Counted from the stretch's first letter, positions 1 to 8,420 are shown. The stretch is 26,189 bases of DNA from Melioribacteraceae bacterium (GCA_015486905.1 WFQV01000458.1:1-26189); one strand, 5' to 3'. Program-made: numbers and translations. The notes: generated by a model not told the origin, from the letters alone.

Positions 1-1619
1 ATAGTGTTCTTAACCGGCAAGCTAAATTTAATATTTGTTGTCGGGTTGAACGGGTTGGGATAGTTCTGTTCGAGTGTGTAATCCTTTGGAGTAATAATAG
101 CCATATCTTTAGCTTCAACACCCGTAGCACCACCTGCTTCGAGAATACGAACGCCCCAGGCTTTCGGATTGTGAACAGTTTCGGTAGAAGTGGTATCCCA
201 AGCGCTGGTAGTAGAGTTCCAAGTCAAATGTGTAACGGTCATATCATTATTTAAACCTTGATATGGCATAATAATGTCTTGTTTCCCATCCTTGTCAAAA
301 TCAGTATTTTTTGCAAAGAGTTTTGAAACAAAAGCTTTATTAACCGTATAAGCTGTATCTTGGACACCTGCGGAATCTTTGTAAGTGATATCGGAATAAA
401 TAGTCGAATCACCTGGATAGACGACAGATAATTTCCAATTGGCAGGATCTGTTTTGTCACCGCCTTCAAATTCAGCTGAAATTACATTGTGCCCGTAACC
501 ACCGCCAATGTATAAATTCGGTTTGCCGTTACCATCAAGGTCTCCGTAACCAATTCCAAATTGATTAACTCCCGAGACGGAAGTCATATCAAGGCGAAAT
601 ACGTTTGAAGAATCTATTTCGGCAGTGCTTTGTCCTTGTTCGTAATGAATCATATCCAAGTAACCTTTTTCGAACGTAGGCAGATAAACTTCGTCTCTGC
701 CGTCGCCATCGACGTCAAAAGCCGTTCCGGCGAACAAAGCGACCCAATCGTTATCGCCACCGAGGAAAAAGTTTTGTTTGCCATTTGTTGTATCCGAAAG
801 TTCGTAAGTATCTGCAGATGGTACTCTAATAGGCACAACGTTCTTATGATTCCAGTTGTGTAATATAATTTCAGGGTTACCTGTTCCGTCAAGGTTTGCA
901 GAAATTAAAGCGTAAGGGCTACCTCCACCGATTCCCCATTTTTTAAGGTTTTTACGATAAAAAACTTTTTCCACGTTAAAACTTGAAAAACCGGGAGTGT
1001 TTGTTGCCCAATTTCCATTTGCACTAACAATATAATAATTATCGTGTGCCGAACCGCTTGCGTTCGTAGCGATTAAAAGTTCGTTACTTCCATCGCCGTC
1101 AATATCGGTTACTTCAAAATATTCCGACCAGAAATTATCTGTTTCACCGAGCAACGCACTAAAACTAATAATTTGAGAAGGTTGTGTACCGAAGTTCCAG
1201 CTTCCTGCAACGCCGTCCCATTCGTAAATAACAACGCCTTGAGGATCAACGTTAGTAATTACCTCGTTTAGCCCGTCGTTATCCAAATCTCCGAAAGTAA
1301 CATAGCGGGGGGTATAATGGCTGTATCCGTATGGTTCGGTAACTTTTGGCGAGACCCATTTCAATTCTATGGAATCGTTACCTACGGCAGCAAAAACAGC
1401 TACCGTGTGAAACTTGTAATTGGTTACAGCAATTGCTGCCGTGCCGTCCCCCAATAAATCGGGGCAATAGTTAGCGCCACGAATACTTGTTAAACCCGAA
1501 AGAACGGAATCCTGCGAAACATCGGGAGCATTGTAATAAGCAGCAATATGAGTATCCTGCGCCATAATAACGGAAGCTAAAAATACAAGCGATACAATAG
1601 AATAAAAGAGTTTTTTCAT
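1..1619 (-). CDS. FG-GAP/VCBS-like repeat secreted protein with T9SS sorting domain, 3' end missing
   Basis: The reading frame starts at an ATG (1617-1619) with a good Shine-Dalgarno (AAGGAGAG) and stays open to the left edge, giving about 539 residues. The first 20 residues (MKKLFYSIVSLVFLASVIMA, then QD) form a typical signal peptide. The body holds repeated acidic calcium-type loops, such as GDLDNDGLNEVI, TDIDGDGSNELL, FDVDGDGRDEVY, GDLDGNGKPNLY and TDFDKDGKQDII, which are characteristic of FG-GAP/VCBS-type beta-propeller blades. Near the edge the frame reads LEQNYPNPFNPTTNIKFSLP, the start of a T9SS type A sorting domain; the rest lies outside the window. It is therefore probably exported through the Sec system and then handled by T9SS to the surface or medium. 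No catalytic domain is visible. It lies 30 bp downstream of the TPR gene on the same strand and may be co-transcribed with it. Confidence 0.9.
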   Translation of the reverse strand, partial: MKKLFYSIVSLVFLASVIMAQDTHIAAYYNAPDVSQDSVLSGLTSIRGANYCPDLLGDGTAAIAVTNYKFHTVAVFAAVGNDSIELKWVSPKVTEPYGYSHYTPRYVTFGDLDNDGLNEVITNVDPQGVVIYEWDGVAGSWNFGTQPSQIISFSALLGETDNFWSEYFEVTDIDGDGSNELLIATNASGSAHDNYYIVSANGNWATNTPGFSSFNVEKVFYRKNLKKWGIGGGSPYALISANLDGTGNPEIILHNWNHKNVVPIRVPSADTYELSDTTNGKQNFFLGGDNDWVALFAGTAFDVDGDGRDEVYLPTFEKGYLDMIHYEQGQSTAEIDSSNVFRLDMTSVSGVNQFGIGYGDLDGNGKPNLYIGGGYGHNVISAEFEGGDKTDPANWKLSVVYPGDSTIYSDITYKDSAGVQDTAYTVNKAFVSKLFAKNTDFDKDGKQDIIMPYQGLNNDMTVTHLTWNSTTSAWDTTSTETVHNPKAWGVRILEAGGATGVEAKDMAIITPKDYTLEQNYPNPFNPTTNIKFSLPVKNT

Positions 1620-1649
1620 AGCTCTCTCCTTATTTTGTTTGAGAAATAT

Positions 1650-2360
1650 CTAATTTACAATTGCCAAATAATTTTCTATTTTCCGACCGACCTTGGTCTT
1701 CTTGTATTCTTTTTTGATAATTTTAAAATACTCTTTCGCTTTCTCGTTGAGTCCTATTCGATGATAATCCAAACCTGCATCAAGCAAATAATTTGCGTTC
1801 TGCGGATTAGATTTGGTAACAAATGCGGCATCTCTAAACAAACCGGCTGCTTTCTCCAAATTTCCTTTACTTTCGTAACACGCCGCTGCACCGGCGTAAG
1901 CAGTGGAACGTAATAAATCTATTGAGCCGGAATAATCTTCGTAATATTTTAATGCATCGTCGTATTTACCAAGCATAAAGTAAGAATGAGCTAAAAATAT
2001 CTTTGCGGATTCACCCTGCTCGGAACTTCCGTAATTCTCTACAATTTGTTTCAACCCAATTATGTTCGTCCCGGCTTTGCCTTCAATGGCTTCCTTGTAA
2101 TTATTTGCTTTGTAATTGGGCATAATCCGGGAAAGAGCCAACGAAGCATCTTGGTTTTCCTGTTGAATTTTATTCGAGTAAATAATAAAAGCGAGAACTA
2201 TTATTGCAATGGTACCTGCAATTATTAAAATTTGTTTTTGGTATTTTAAGTAAAACTCTTGAATTTCGTAGAATGAAGTAACTAACTTGTCTTCCTTAAT
2301 TGCTTTTCTTGTAATTTTTTTCTTTTTAGCTGGCACTTTCAAATCCTTATTTTTATTCAT
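1650..2360 (-). CDS. membrane-anchored tetratricopeptide repeat protein (YfgM-like)
   Basis: This 236-residue protein has a very lysine-rich N-terminus (residues 1-25), one transmembrane segment at about 44-62 (ILIIAGTIAIIVLAFIIYS) and a TPR-type helical repeat region from about 75 to 225. Good TPR matches are AKIFLAHSYFMLGKYDDALKY, AYAGAAACYESKGNLEKAAGL and YLLDAGLDYHRIGLNEKAKEY. The layout (positively charged cytoplasmic tail, single TM, extracytoplasmic TPRs) matches the YfgM/TPR_21 group, whose best known member is an inner-membrane ancillary of the SecYEG translocon. That role is not shown here. It follows the PHP gene by 33 bp and precedes the T9SS cargo gene by 30 bp, so it may belong to the same transcript. 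Confidence 0.85.
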   Translation of the reverse strand: MNKNKDLKVPAKKKKITRKAIKEDKLVTSFYEIQEFYLKYQKQILIIAGTIAIIVLAFIIYSNKIQQENQDASLALSRIMPNYKANNYKEAIEGKAGTNIIGLKQIVENYGSSEQGESAKIFLAHSYFMLGKYDDALKYYEDYSGSIDLLRSTAYAGAAACYESKGNLEKAAGLFRDAAFVTKSNPQNANYLLDAGLDYHRIGLNEKAKEYFKIIKKEYKKTKVGRKIENYLAIVN

Positions 2361-2393
2361 AAAATCAAATTTTAGAAAGAAAAATAATAAATC

Positions 2394-3443
2394 CTAAATT
2401 CCTATCCTAATATGATTTGAATAAATCCATGCATTGCCCTCCAAAAAAACTTCTATCCTGTAAGCGCCGGCATTATCAACAACAAATTTGGCTTCTTTAT
2501 CTTTAATTTCGGCAACTGATTCTCCGTTTTTGATCAACTTTATTGTTGCGTTTGGGTTGGGTAGAAGCACACGTAATTTTACACTTTTCAATTCCGGAAC
2601 CGTATCTCCCATTTGGTAATGCTTACCTTTGGATTCCGCAAAGAATCTGAACCCTGCCGCATCACCATGATAAAAATTCGAGACGAAACAATGTCCTTTC
2701 CTTAAAGCATCAATAAACAATTTTTTTGTCTCTTTAAATTTTAATGGGTCATTATCCGTGCTTAATTTTTGCTCCGTTAAAACGTGTGTTCTAATCGATT
2801 TGAAAAGAACTTTGTAGGGGAAAATTTCTATTTCAAAAAAACCGAGCAAATTTACTTTGTGCGCATGTGCGTCAACTCCGCCGATTCCCACAACACGCCT
2901 TTTAAGATTTAATTCGTCCCACACTTGCAAAGTCTCTTTTGGCGGTGCTACAATAGACCTAAGCGGGTGAACAGCCCGATTGTATTTGTTTTCTTCGGTC
3001 AGCCCCTCCATCCATTCCGACATATGGTTCCAAATTTCAATGCCGGTAAAATCTTCAATATCCCATGCCGTCCATGGAAAAGGCGGATGTTCTTTCATTG
3101 AGGAGCGCTTTTCATGCGGATGTGCAATAAAGCCAACACCTCCGCTTTCATTAACTTTTTTCACGTACTCTTTTGCGGGGAGTCTTGTTGAAAAAGCCTT
3201 GTTGATACCGACAGCCAAATAATGATTTTTGTTTTCTTTATCGTTCAATTCGCTCCCTACAAGGAGCAATGTTCTACCGTACCACTTTTCGTAACCTTCG
3301 TCCAAAGCCCGTAGTGTGTTGTGGTCGGTTAGAATTAAAAAATCCAAATCAGATTCCTTTGCGGCTTTTACAATCTCTTCAACCGAGCCGGAACCGTCGG
3401 AATATTTGGAATGTACATGAATTACACCAGTGTACTCAAACAT
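2394..3443 (-). CDS. PHP-domain metal-dependent phosphoesterase / metallohydrolase
   Basis: The 349-residue protein has a clear PHP domain over residues 5-200. Visible metal-binding motifs are HVHSKYSDG (H9, H11, D16), TDHN (D40, H41), GSE (E65), AHPH (H108, H110) and GGVDAHAH (D191, H193). This is a complete ligand set for a trinuclear PHP site. The C-terminal 80 residues form a predicted beta-rich domain. The closest general relatives are CehA/McbA-type and other stand-alone PHP hydrolases, which act on phosphoester or related bonds; the substrate cannot be read from the sequence. No signal peptide is present, so it should be cytoplasmic. The start lies 2 bp after the stop of the ABM-like gene, so the two are almost certainly translated from one message, downstream of dapF. 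Confidence 0.88.
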   Translation of the reverse strand: MFEYTGVIHVHSKYSDGSGSVEEIVKAAKESDLDFLILTDHNTLRALDEGYEKWYGRTLLLVGSELNDKENKNHYLAVGINKAFSTRLPAKEYVKKVNESGGVGFIAHPHEKRSSMKEHPPFPWTAWDIEDFTGIEIWNHMSEWMEGLTEENKYNRAVHPLRSIVAPPKETLQVWDELNLKRRVVGIGGVDAHAHKVNLLGFFEIEIFPYKVLFKSIRTHVLTEQKLSTDNDPLKFKETKKLFIDALRKGHCFVSNFYHGDAAGFRFFAESKGKHYQMGDTVPELKSVKLRVLLPNPNATIKLIKNGESVAEIKDKEAKFVVDNAGAYRIEVFLEGNAWIYSNHIRIGI

Positions 3444-3445
3444 AA

Positions 3446-3757
3446 TTATTCGGCATTCAAATCAAGTTCAAAAAGTGTGGAATACTTTGTTGTTTTGTCA
3501 ATAATAATATCGGCTAATTTGTTCATTAAAATATCGACTCTCTCATCCGTCGTTTCGTCGAACTCTTCCCATGCTTCACGACTTTCGTAAATGTAAATTT
3601 CAACGAATTCATTCTCTTTTCTTTTAACGTTAAAGACCGAATAATCTTCAATTCCATTCCCTTTCAAAAGGCTCTTCAATTCACGAACAATTTTAAAATA
3701 TTCATCCAACTTGTCTTTTTGAATTTCGTATCTAATAGTAAAAACAACTTTGTTCAT
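3446..3757 (-). CDS. small ABM-like (dimeric alpha-beta barrel) protein
   Basis: A 103-residue cytoplasmic protein. The order is: beta strand (VVFTIRYEI), helix (DKLDEYFKIVRELKSLL), beta strand (DYSVFNVKR), beta strand with charged residues (EFVEIYIYES), then REAWEEFDETTDERVDILMNKL. This is the ferredoxin-like order seen in the antibiotic biosynthesis monooxygenase (ABM)/dimeric alpha-beta barrel superfamily, in particular the strand pair around xxxEIYxYES.EAWEEF. No catalytic residue is diagnostic, and many family members are uncharacterised. It sits 12 bp after dapF and 2 bp before the PHP gene, so it is part of a compact three-gene unit. The ATG is preceded by a GAGG motif at a normal distance. 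The family assignment is moderate and the function is unknown. Confidence 0.75.
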   Translation of the reverse strand: MNKVVFTIRYEIQKDKLDEYFKIVRELKSLLKGNGIEDYSVFNVKRKENEFVEIYIYESREAWEEFDETTDERVDILMNKLADIIIDKTTKYSTLFELDLNAE

Positions 3758-3769
3758 TTTTCAGCCTCG

Positions 3770-4615
3770 TCACAAATTAAAATATCCGATAAATATTTTT
3801 TTAGCAGGTCCGATTAAATTCACATCCGAAAATTGCAGGTTATCGTAATTAAATTCAACTGTCAAATATTCCCCGCTTTTTGTTAACAGTTTAATCGGCC
3901 CTTTAATTCCGTAATGAAGGAAAGCTATTACCGCCGAAGCAACCGAGCCGGTACCGCAGGCAAGAGTTTCATTTTCCACCCCCCTCTCGTAGGTTCTGAT
4001 TTTCAAAAATCTATCTTCAACTTGAACAAAATTAACGTTTGTCCCGGCGGGTTGAAAAGCCGGATGATAACGGAACTTTTCCCCGACTTCTTTTACGGGA
4101 AAATTTTGGGAAGCCAATTCTTCGTTCAACTGTAATTCATCTTTTATTTCATTGTAAAAGAAGACGAGATGAGGAGAACCGGTGTCGGCAAAATGTCCTT
4201 TGACTTTCTTGCTATTTAGAAGCAAATTAAGGTCAAGCCTAATATCTTCAGGGGGATTAAGATTAAATTTCACATAATCTTTACGAAGGAGTTCGCCGGA
4301 ATAAACATTCCCCAACGATGTAAATTCAACTTTATGGGAACCGGCAAAGCCGTTTGCAATTGCAAAATGAATAGCACACCTGGCACCGTTACCGCACAGG
4401 CTGCCGGTTGTTCCGTCCGCATTGTAATAAGTAACATCAAAATCATGCGCACTACTTTCGGCAACAAACAAAACTCCGTCCGCGCCAATGTTCATGCGCC
4501 TCTCGCAAACTTTCTTTACAAAATCTGCTGATACATTAAAATCCGTATTCTCCCTTTGGCTAAGTAAAATGAAATCGTTACCGGCGCCGCTGTATTTGTG
4601 AAAAATAATTTTCAT
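3770..4615 (-). CDS. dapF: diaminopimelate epimerase
   Basis: The 281-residue protein matches DapF over its full length. It interconverts LL- and meso-diaminopimelate in the lysine and peptidoglycan pathway, in the cytoplasm. Both catalytic cysteines are present in their family contexts: C74 in CGNGARC and C220 in ETLACGTGSVAS. Other hallmarks are the N-terminal KYSGAGNDF, the GADG at 44-47, GSPHLVF at 146-152, and GTNVNFV at 191-197. The length is normal for the family. The ATG at 4615 has no strong Shine-Dalgarno, which is common in this phylum. The ABM-like gene begins 12 bp after its stop, so dapF heads a three-gene cluster with two proteins of no known link to lysine synthesis. No other dap gene lies in the window. 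Confidence 0.97.
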   Translation of the reverse strand: MKIIFHKYSGAGNDFILLSQRENTDFNVSADFVKKVCERRMNIGADGVLFVAESSAHDFDVTYYNADGTTGSLCGNGARCAIHFAIANGFAGSHKVEFTSLGNVYSGELLRKDYVKFNLNPPEDIRLDLNLLLNSKKVKGHFADTGSPHLVFFYNEIKDELQLNEELASQNFPVKEVGEKFRYHPAFQPAGTNVNFVQVEDRFLKIRTYERGVENETLACGTGSVASAVIAFLHYGIKGPIKLLTKSGEYLTVEFNYDNLQFSDVNLIGPAKKIFIGYFNL

Positions 4616-4750
4616 AACTTAAAGAAAGGTAAGATTATTACATTTTTAATGCAATAAAAAAAGCAAGCAGCCCTCTCGCCTTAGAAACAAAGGGGTTTCG
4701 GTACTTACTAAATACCGCGGAAACATTTTCAACAAATGGGAATATTAAAA

Positions 4751-5125
4751 TTATTTAACTTCGAAATAATCTTTAAATAAATCGAGAATTTCATTCTTGA
4801 CTTCGAACGGATTAAATGTTTCTTCGTTTGATTTTAAAACGGCAGAATTCTTTTCATCTTCAACTTCAAATACAAAAGTTGAATCTCCATCAACAAGATT
4901 GCAGCATTTTTTCATTAACGGATGGCGGGAAACCTTACGTAACATCCTTTTGGTTGTTTCATGCGATGAAATCGGCGATTTTTTAATCCATTCTTTTAAA
5001 TGGTAAGCCGTTGCAATAAAATCAAAAAAATTGTCGCCGTTCGGCTCTTTGTCGAACCTATCCGAATCACGAAGGAGTTTTTCAAATAAGTTCCGCGGCG
5101 TGGTAAAATTATGTTCGCTTTTCAT
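4751..5125 (-). CDS. conserved hypothetical protein (124 aa)
   Basis: A soluble 124-residue protein of no recognised function. The N-terminal half contains PRNLFEKLLRDSDRF and NFFDFIATAYHLKEWI; this pattern (a loading helix, then FF..TAYHL..W) resembles small uncharacterised bacterial proteins often found scattered near mobile or defence genes, but that comparison is from memory. The C-terminal half has a likely beta hairpin (STFVFEVEDEKNSAVL) and a helix (FEVKNEILDLFKDYFEV). The ATG is well placed behind a GAGG (about 9 bp spacing), and the codon composition resembles its neighbours, so the gene is probably real. It is separated from dapF by 135 bp that include an imperfect hairpin (around 4696-4724), and so is probably not in the same operon. 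Confidence 0.7.
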   Translation of the reverse strand: MKSEHNFTTPRNLFEKLLRDSDRFDKEPNGDNFFDFIATAYHLKEWIKKSPISSHETTKRMLRKVSRHPLMKKCCNLVDGDSTFVFEVEDEKNSAVLKSNEETFNPFEVKNEILDLFKDYFEVK

Positions 5126-5155
5126 TTTACTGCCTCGTAATTTATTGGTGTGTAT

Positions 5156-5311
5156 TTAATAATAATGAATTTTCTCAATAAAATCAAGAACTTTTGACGA
5201 CTCCAACTCGCCGTTCGTCATACCCGGGTAATTCAACATCCTTAACTCGGCAAAGCAGGCAGCCAATTTCACAATTTCAATTATTACAAGAAGTTTAAAA
5301 TATTTTGACAA
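5156..5311 (-). pseudogene. possible small ORF or gene remnant
   Basis: On the minus strand an open frame reads SKYFKLLVIIEIVKLAACFA then ELRMLNYPGMTNGELESSKV and LDFIEKIHYY before a TAA at 5156-5158. The amino-acid composition looks protein-like, unlike random AT-rich intergenic DNA. The only upstream start candidate is TTG at 5309-5311, with no Shine-Dalgarno; an internal ATG would leave only 27 residues. It ends 30 bp before the ATG of the next minus-strand gene (5125). It may be the 3' remnant of a former partner gene or chance. I do not recognise the family. Confidence 0.25.
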
Positions 5312-5470
5312 AAAAAACGAAGATTTGGTTGAGGATACTATAATTCAACATTCACAATTTTGCTAACCGCATTATGTGACGGAAATCATTTGTTGGTCAG
5401 TCATTGTTTCCGCTCACAATTTTGAGAGCACCTACATACTATTTTGCAACAAAAGTTTTTACGAAACCAA

Positions 5471-5476
5471 AAGGAG
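5471..5476 (+). promoter_or_regulatory. Shine-Dalgarno deciding the start of the Asp-box gene
   Basis: AAGGAG lies 6 bp upstream of the ATG at 5483. It favours this start over the upstream in-frame ATG at 5444, and the resulting N-terminus is a clean signal peptide. Confidence 0.8.
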
Positions 5477-5482
5477 AAAACA

Positions 5483-7933
5483 ATGTCAAAGATTAACAGA
5501 AGAATCACGTCCGTAATTGGCACATTATTGCTAATTACAAATTTCTCGTTCGCCCAATTAAGCGCTCCCCAAGTTAAGAATATTTTCGGGGGAAGGATAA
5601 ACGCAATAAAGGGCTACGCGAAGACGGCTGACACAAGCCGAATTTTTATTGCAACAGAAAGCGCAAATTCAATCTTTTACGCTGATGTTTACGCCAACAC
5701 ACCATCGCCGACGTTTGGTGATTTCCACGTAATGCCCGGAGTTGACGCTAACGCCGGTTACGGAGCTAACATTTATTACATGGCGGTCAATCCTAATTCG
5801 GGAAGTATTTTCTTTGTAAGCAATTCAAGACTTTTGAGTTCGAACCCCTCTTCCGCTACCGTTATCAATATTTATAATGCTGATATTAACGGGCTTTTAA
5901 TCGAAGGTAATTACATCTTTTTTACAGAGTCGGGAAGATTTCATTTTGGAACCGTTGATGCTTCGGATAATTTTTCAGAAAACTCTTCTTCCCCGTTAGC
6001 ACTATCCGGAATAGGAAGACAGAATTCAATTACAATTGACCCCTTAACAAATTACATGTACATTTTTAGCGGGGATATTTCTCCTATTTTACTGAAAATT
6101 AACTCTACTTACACAACAATATCAGGCTCCTCAACTGTTACCGACATTTCGCCGACTACCCTAACCTCTACTGTTTCCTGGACGGCTTTCAACATATCGC
6201 CGGACGGTACGTTTTATTTAATAGGTCATGCCGGGCAGGATAAATATTACGCTTATTCAACAAACAGCGGCGCAACTTGGACAGACCAATTTATTGGCAA
6301 CAGCGGAATGACATGGAACAATATTGATTTTGCAGGGAACGCTTTCAGCTATGTTATTTATTGCTCAAATATTTTTAACGACAACAATGGTGCATCGACC
6401 GATTGGCATTTATTCGGCGAATCCGGTTTCGATACACATCCGAACGATGGAGCGGTCCTTACCGACCCGATAAACGATAGAATTGTTTACATGACAACCG
6501 ATCAAGGAATAGGCGCTTCAACCGATCAAGGATACACGATATTTGAAATTGACAACGGAATCGAAGCCGTGCAAGTCAACGATTTTAGCATGACTCCTTC
6601 CAAAACCAGGGCATGGATTGCCGCTAAATCCGGAATACGCAGAGTGGACAATTACCTTACTTCACCCACATGGACAAATGCATTATTCCCTACAGGAGAC
6701 GGTTCACCTTACCATTCAATTGAGATGGGACATGCCGATTCGAATATCGTTTATGCCGGTAATTTGAGAATTTACAAATCGACCGACAACGGTAGTATGT
6801 GGACAAAAGTTTTTACTCCCGAGGACCCGCCTTACAATTTCCCCTCGATTGAAATTTTTGCCAACGCAATAGAAGAATGCAAATGGAATACTAACATAGT
6901 AATGGCAGGATTCGAGATGCAAGATTCACTTCACAAGGGCGGGCTCTTTGTTTCCGAAGATGCAGGGAACACATGGCAGCAGATTTTAATTAAGGCTTCC
7001 ACTATAGGGGAAGATGTTGACGTGACCGACATCGTTTTTAATCTTGAAAGCCCTGATACCGTTGCGTACGTAAGCGTAAAATACGAACTTGCTTCGCCGC
7101 AGGGTTACAGCATTTACAGATTGGTTAAAAACGGTTCAACTTGGATTCCCTCCCAAGATATGAATTCATCCAACACAAGCACAGGTTCGGTTATTGTCGC
7201 TTCTTTGTCGGATATTCAATTAAGCGTTACAGGCGATACTATTTTCACAGCAGGAACGGATGCAGGGAATAATCATCCTACGGTTTATTACAAGGACTTG
7301 AACGGCAGCGGACTTTGGACTCCCTTCGACCCAACCGGCTTTCCGTTCGGTAATACGGAATCCCCGGCGGTAACAATAGGAAAAGACACACTTTACGCCG
7401 CCGTGGACAACGAAGTTTACTACTACGACTTGAAAGCCGGCACATCTTGGCAACTCGGTTACACATACCCGGTTGGGACAAAGATCAATTTCCTTTACTA
7501 CGATGATTTATTGGTAGGAACTTCCATCGGATTGTACGGACAAAAAGGATTGGGAACAACTGAAGTAAATGCTACGGATAATGTGGTTGTGAAAGGATTC
7601 GAGCTTTCGCAGAATTATCCGAATCCCTTTAATCCTACGACAGTAATAAAATATTCAATCCCGGCAAGCGCTGTCATTCCGAATCCCCGAAGGGGTGGGG
7701 AATCTCAAGGGATTTCTTCCCCGCCAAGTCAGGGTAGAAATGATATTACGAATGTAAGTTTAAAAGTTTACGATATACTTGGAAGAGAAGTAGCAGTGCT
7801 TGTAAATGAAAAACAAGCTCCAGGAAATTACTCCGTTCAATTTAATGCAATTAAATTAAGCTCCGGAATTTATTTTTACAGACTGTCTTCCGGAGATTTT
7901 ACAAACGTGAAGAAAATGATCTTGATGAAATAA
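5483..7933 (+). CDS. Asp-box beta-propeller secreted protein with T9SS sorting domain
   Basis: The chosen start gives 816 residues with a signal peptide (SKINRRITSVIGTLLLITNF, cleaved near SFAQ). An alternative ATG 39 bp upstream adds 13 hydrophilic residues and lacks a ribosome site. The body carries BNR/Asp-box motifs (S-x-D-x-G-x-x-W type): STNSGATW at 259-266, STDNGSMW at 433-440 and SEDAGNTW at 491-498. These mark a sortilin/glycosidase-like or photosystem II stability-like beta-propeller. The C-terminus is a type A sorting domain starting at about 707 (ELSQNYPNPFNPTT), then VYDILGREVAVL, SSGIYFYRL and KKMILMK, so export by T9SS is expected. No glycosidase active site is recognised; a binding or adhesion role is possible. 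The sorting domain contains an unusual 25-residue insert (730-754) described separately. A terminator follows the stop. Confidence 0.93.
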   Translation: MSKINRRITSVIGTLLLITNFSFAQLSAPQVKNIFGGRINAIKGYAKTADTSRIFIATESANSIFYADVYANTPSPTFGDFHVMPGVDANAGYGANIYYMAVNPNSGSIFFVSNSRLLSSNPSSATVINIYNADINGLLIEGNYIFFTESGRFHFGTVDASDNFSENSSSPLALSGIGRQNSITIDPLTNYMYIFSGDISPILLKINSTYTTISGSSTVTDISPTTLTSTVSWTAFNISPDGTFYLIGHAGQDKYYAYSTNSGATWTDQFIGNSGMTWNNIDFAGNAFSYVIYCSNIFNDNNGASTDWHLFGESGFDTHPNDGAVLTDPINDRIVYMTTDQGIGASTDQGYTIFEIDNGIEAVQVNDFSMTPSKTRAWIAAKSGIRRVDNYLTSPTWTNALFPTGDGSPYHSIEMGHADSNIVYAGNLRIYKSTDNGSMWTKVFTPEDPPYNFPSIEIFANAIEECKWNTNIVMAGFEMQDSLHKGGLFVSEDAGNTWQQILIKASTIGEDVDVTDIVFNLESPDTVAYVSVKYELASPQGYSIYRLVKNGSTWIPSQDMNSSNTSTGSVIVASLSDIQLSVTGDTIFTAGTDAGNNHPTVYYKDLNGSGLWTPFDPTGFPFGNTESPAVTIGKDTLYAAVDNEVYYYDLKAGTSWQLGYTYPVGTKINFLYYDDLLVGTSIGLYGQKGLGTTEVNATDNVVVKGFELSQNYPNPFNPTTVIKYSIPASAVIPNPRRGGESQGISSPPSQGRNDITNVSLKVYDILGREVAVLVNEKQAPGNYSVQFNAIKLSSGIYFYRLSSGDFTNVKKMILMK
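7670..7744 (+). repeat. interspersed repeat inserted in frame within a sorting domain
   Basis: The DNA reads TGTCATTCCGAATCCCCGAA, then GGGGTGGGGAATCTCAAGGG and TTCCCCGCCAAGTCAGGGTA. It contains a CCCC-GAA-GGGG hairpin and resembles the common intergenic 'TCATTCCGA...GAGGAATCTC' repeat type, together with the CCCCGCCAAGGCAGGG piece found at 8138-8153 of this window. It is 75 bp, a multiple of three, and encodes residues 730-754 of the host protein between IPAS and the strand that begins NVSLKVYD. Confidence 0.7.
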
Positions 7934-7966
7934 ATCTTTTCTTTATTAAATAACTATTCAATGAAG

Positions 7967-8000
7967 CCTCCGGTGTTTCTAAAACTCCGGAGGTTTTTTT
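7967..8000 (+). terminator. Rho-independent terminator of the Asp-box gene
   Basis: CCTCCGG (7967-7973) pairs with CCGGAGG (7987-7993), extendable with AAG/TTT wobble pairs outside, and is followed by seven T (7994-8000). The loop is 13 nt. It starts 34 bp after the stop codon. Confidence 0.9.
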
Positions 8001-8100
8001 ATTTCTTTAATCGTTACAAGTTTAAATTTAGTGGCAAATAATTTTAGTGGCTTTTCTGCGTTGAAAGTTTTTTAACAATATTTACATTTTGTTAACAATT

Positions 8101-8207
8101 CACACCCACGGATTGAAACCTGTGTCTAACGAGATGTCCCCCGCCAAGGCAGGGTAAACTCCGCCGGAGTTAAGAAATATTTGATTTTTTCGGGGTTGTT
8201 CAAAAAG
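8101..8207. repeat. island repeat, copy A
   Basis: This 107-bp block aligns without gaps to 15218-15324; by eye 86 of 107 positions match. Shared tracts include TTGAAACC, GCCAAGGC, GGGTAAACTCCG, TAAGAAATAT and GGTTGT. The 5' end forms an imperfect hairpin with a TGAA loop (8107-8124). Confidence 0.85.
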
Positions 8208-8355
8208 CCGTAAGGAGCACTTTCTTTTAAGCCTTGTAATAAGACAGACATTTTTCCAATATTCAACAAATTGAAAATTATCGTCATTACAAACCCTGCA
8301 TTTGCGCAGATTGCAAGCAATCTACGTTACAAAAATACAACTTCTCGCGACGAAC

Positions 8356-8370
8356 CCCGCATAATGCGGG
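8356..8370. repeat. palindrome CCCGCA-TAA-TGCGGG
   Basis: A perfect 6-bp stem with a 3-nt loop, itself enclosed by ACTTCT (8340-8345) and AGAAGT (8371-8376), which can pair as an outer stem. It belongs to the GTCGCGCC / GAAGTCGGAC module family found again at 8577-8620 and 15984-16140. Confidence 0.7.
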
Positions 8371-8380
8371 AGAAGTCGGA

Positions 8381-8420
8381 CTATCCAACCATCCACTCAT
8401 CCATTTATCCAATCATTCAA
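8381..8420 (+). repeat. CCATCC-type minisatellite
   Basis: The stretch is built from imperfect repeats of (A/T)TCCAACCATCCA. A similar string is at 15943-15985, and its reverse complement (TTGGATGG units) is at 8960-8996. Confidence 0.75.

Larger units (their letters stand above)
5126..5482. other. intergenic region between divergent genes
   Basis: This region separates the minus-strand hypothetical gene from the plus-strand Asp-box gene and should hold promoters for both. Apart from the possible small ORF on the minus strand I see no structured RNA or repeat. A TATAAT (5339-5344) is present, but the nearest TTGACA (5305-5310) is 28 bp away, which is too far for a standard sigma-70 promoter. 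CACAATTTTG occurs twice (near 5348 and 5415). Confidence 0.4.

Noticed and set aside
5305..5344. TTGACA and TATAAT as a sigma-70 promoter
   Set aside because: The spacer is 28 bp, far from the required 16-18.
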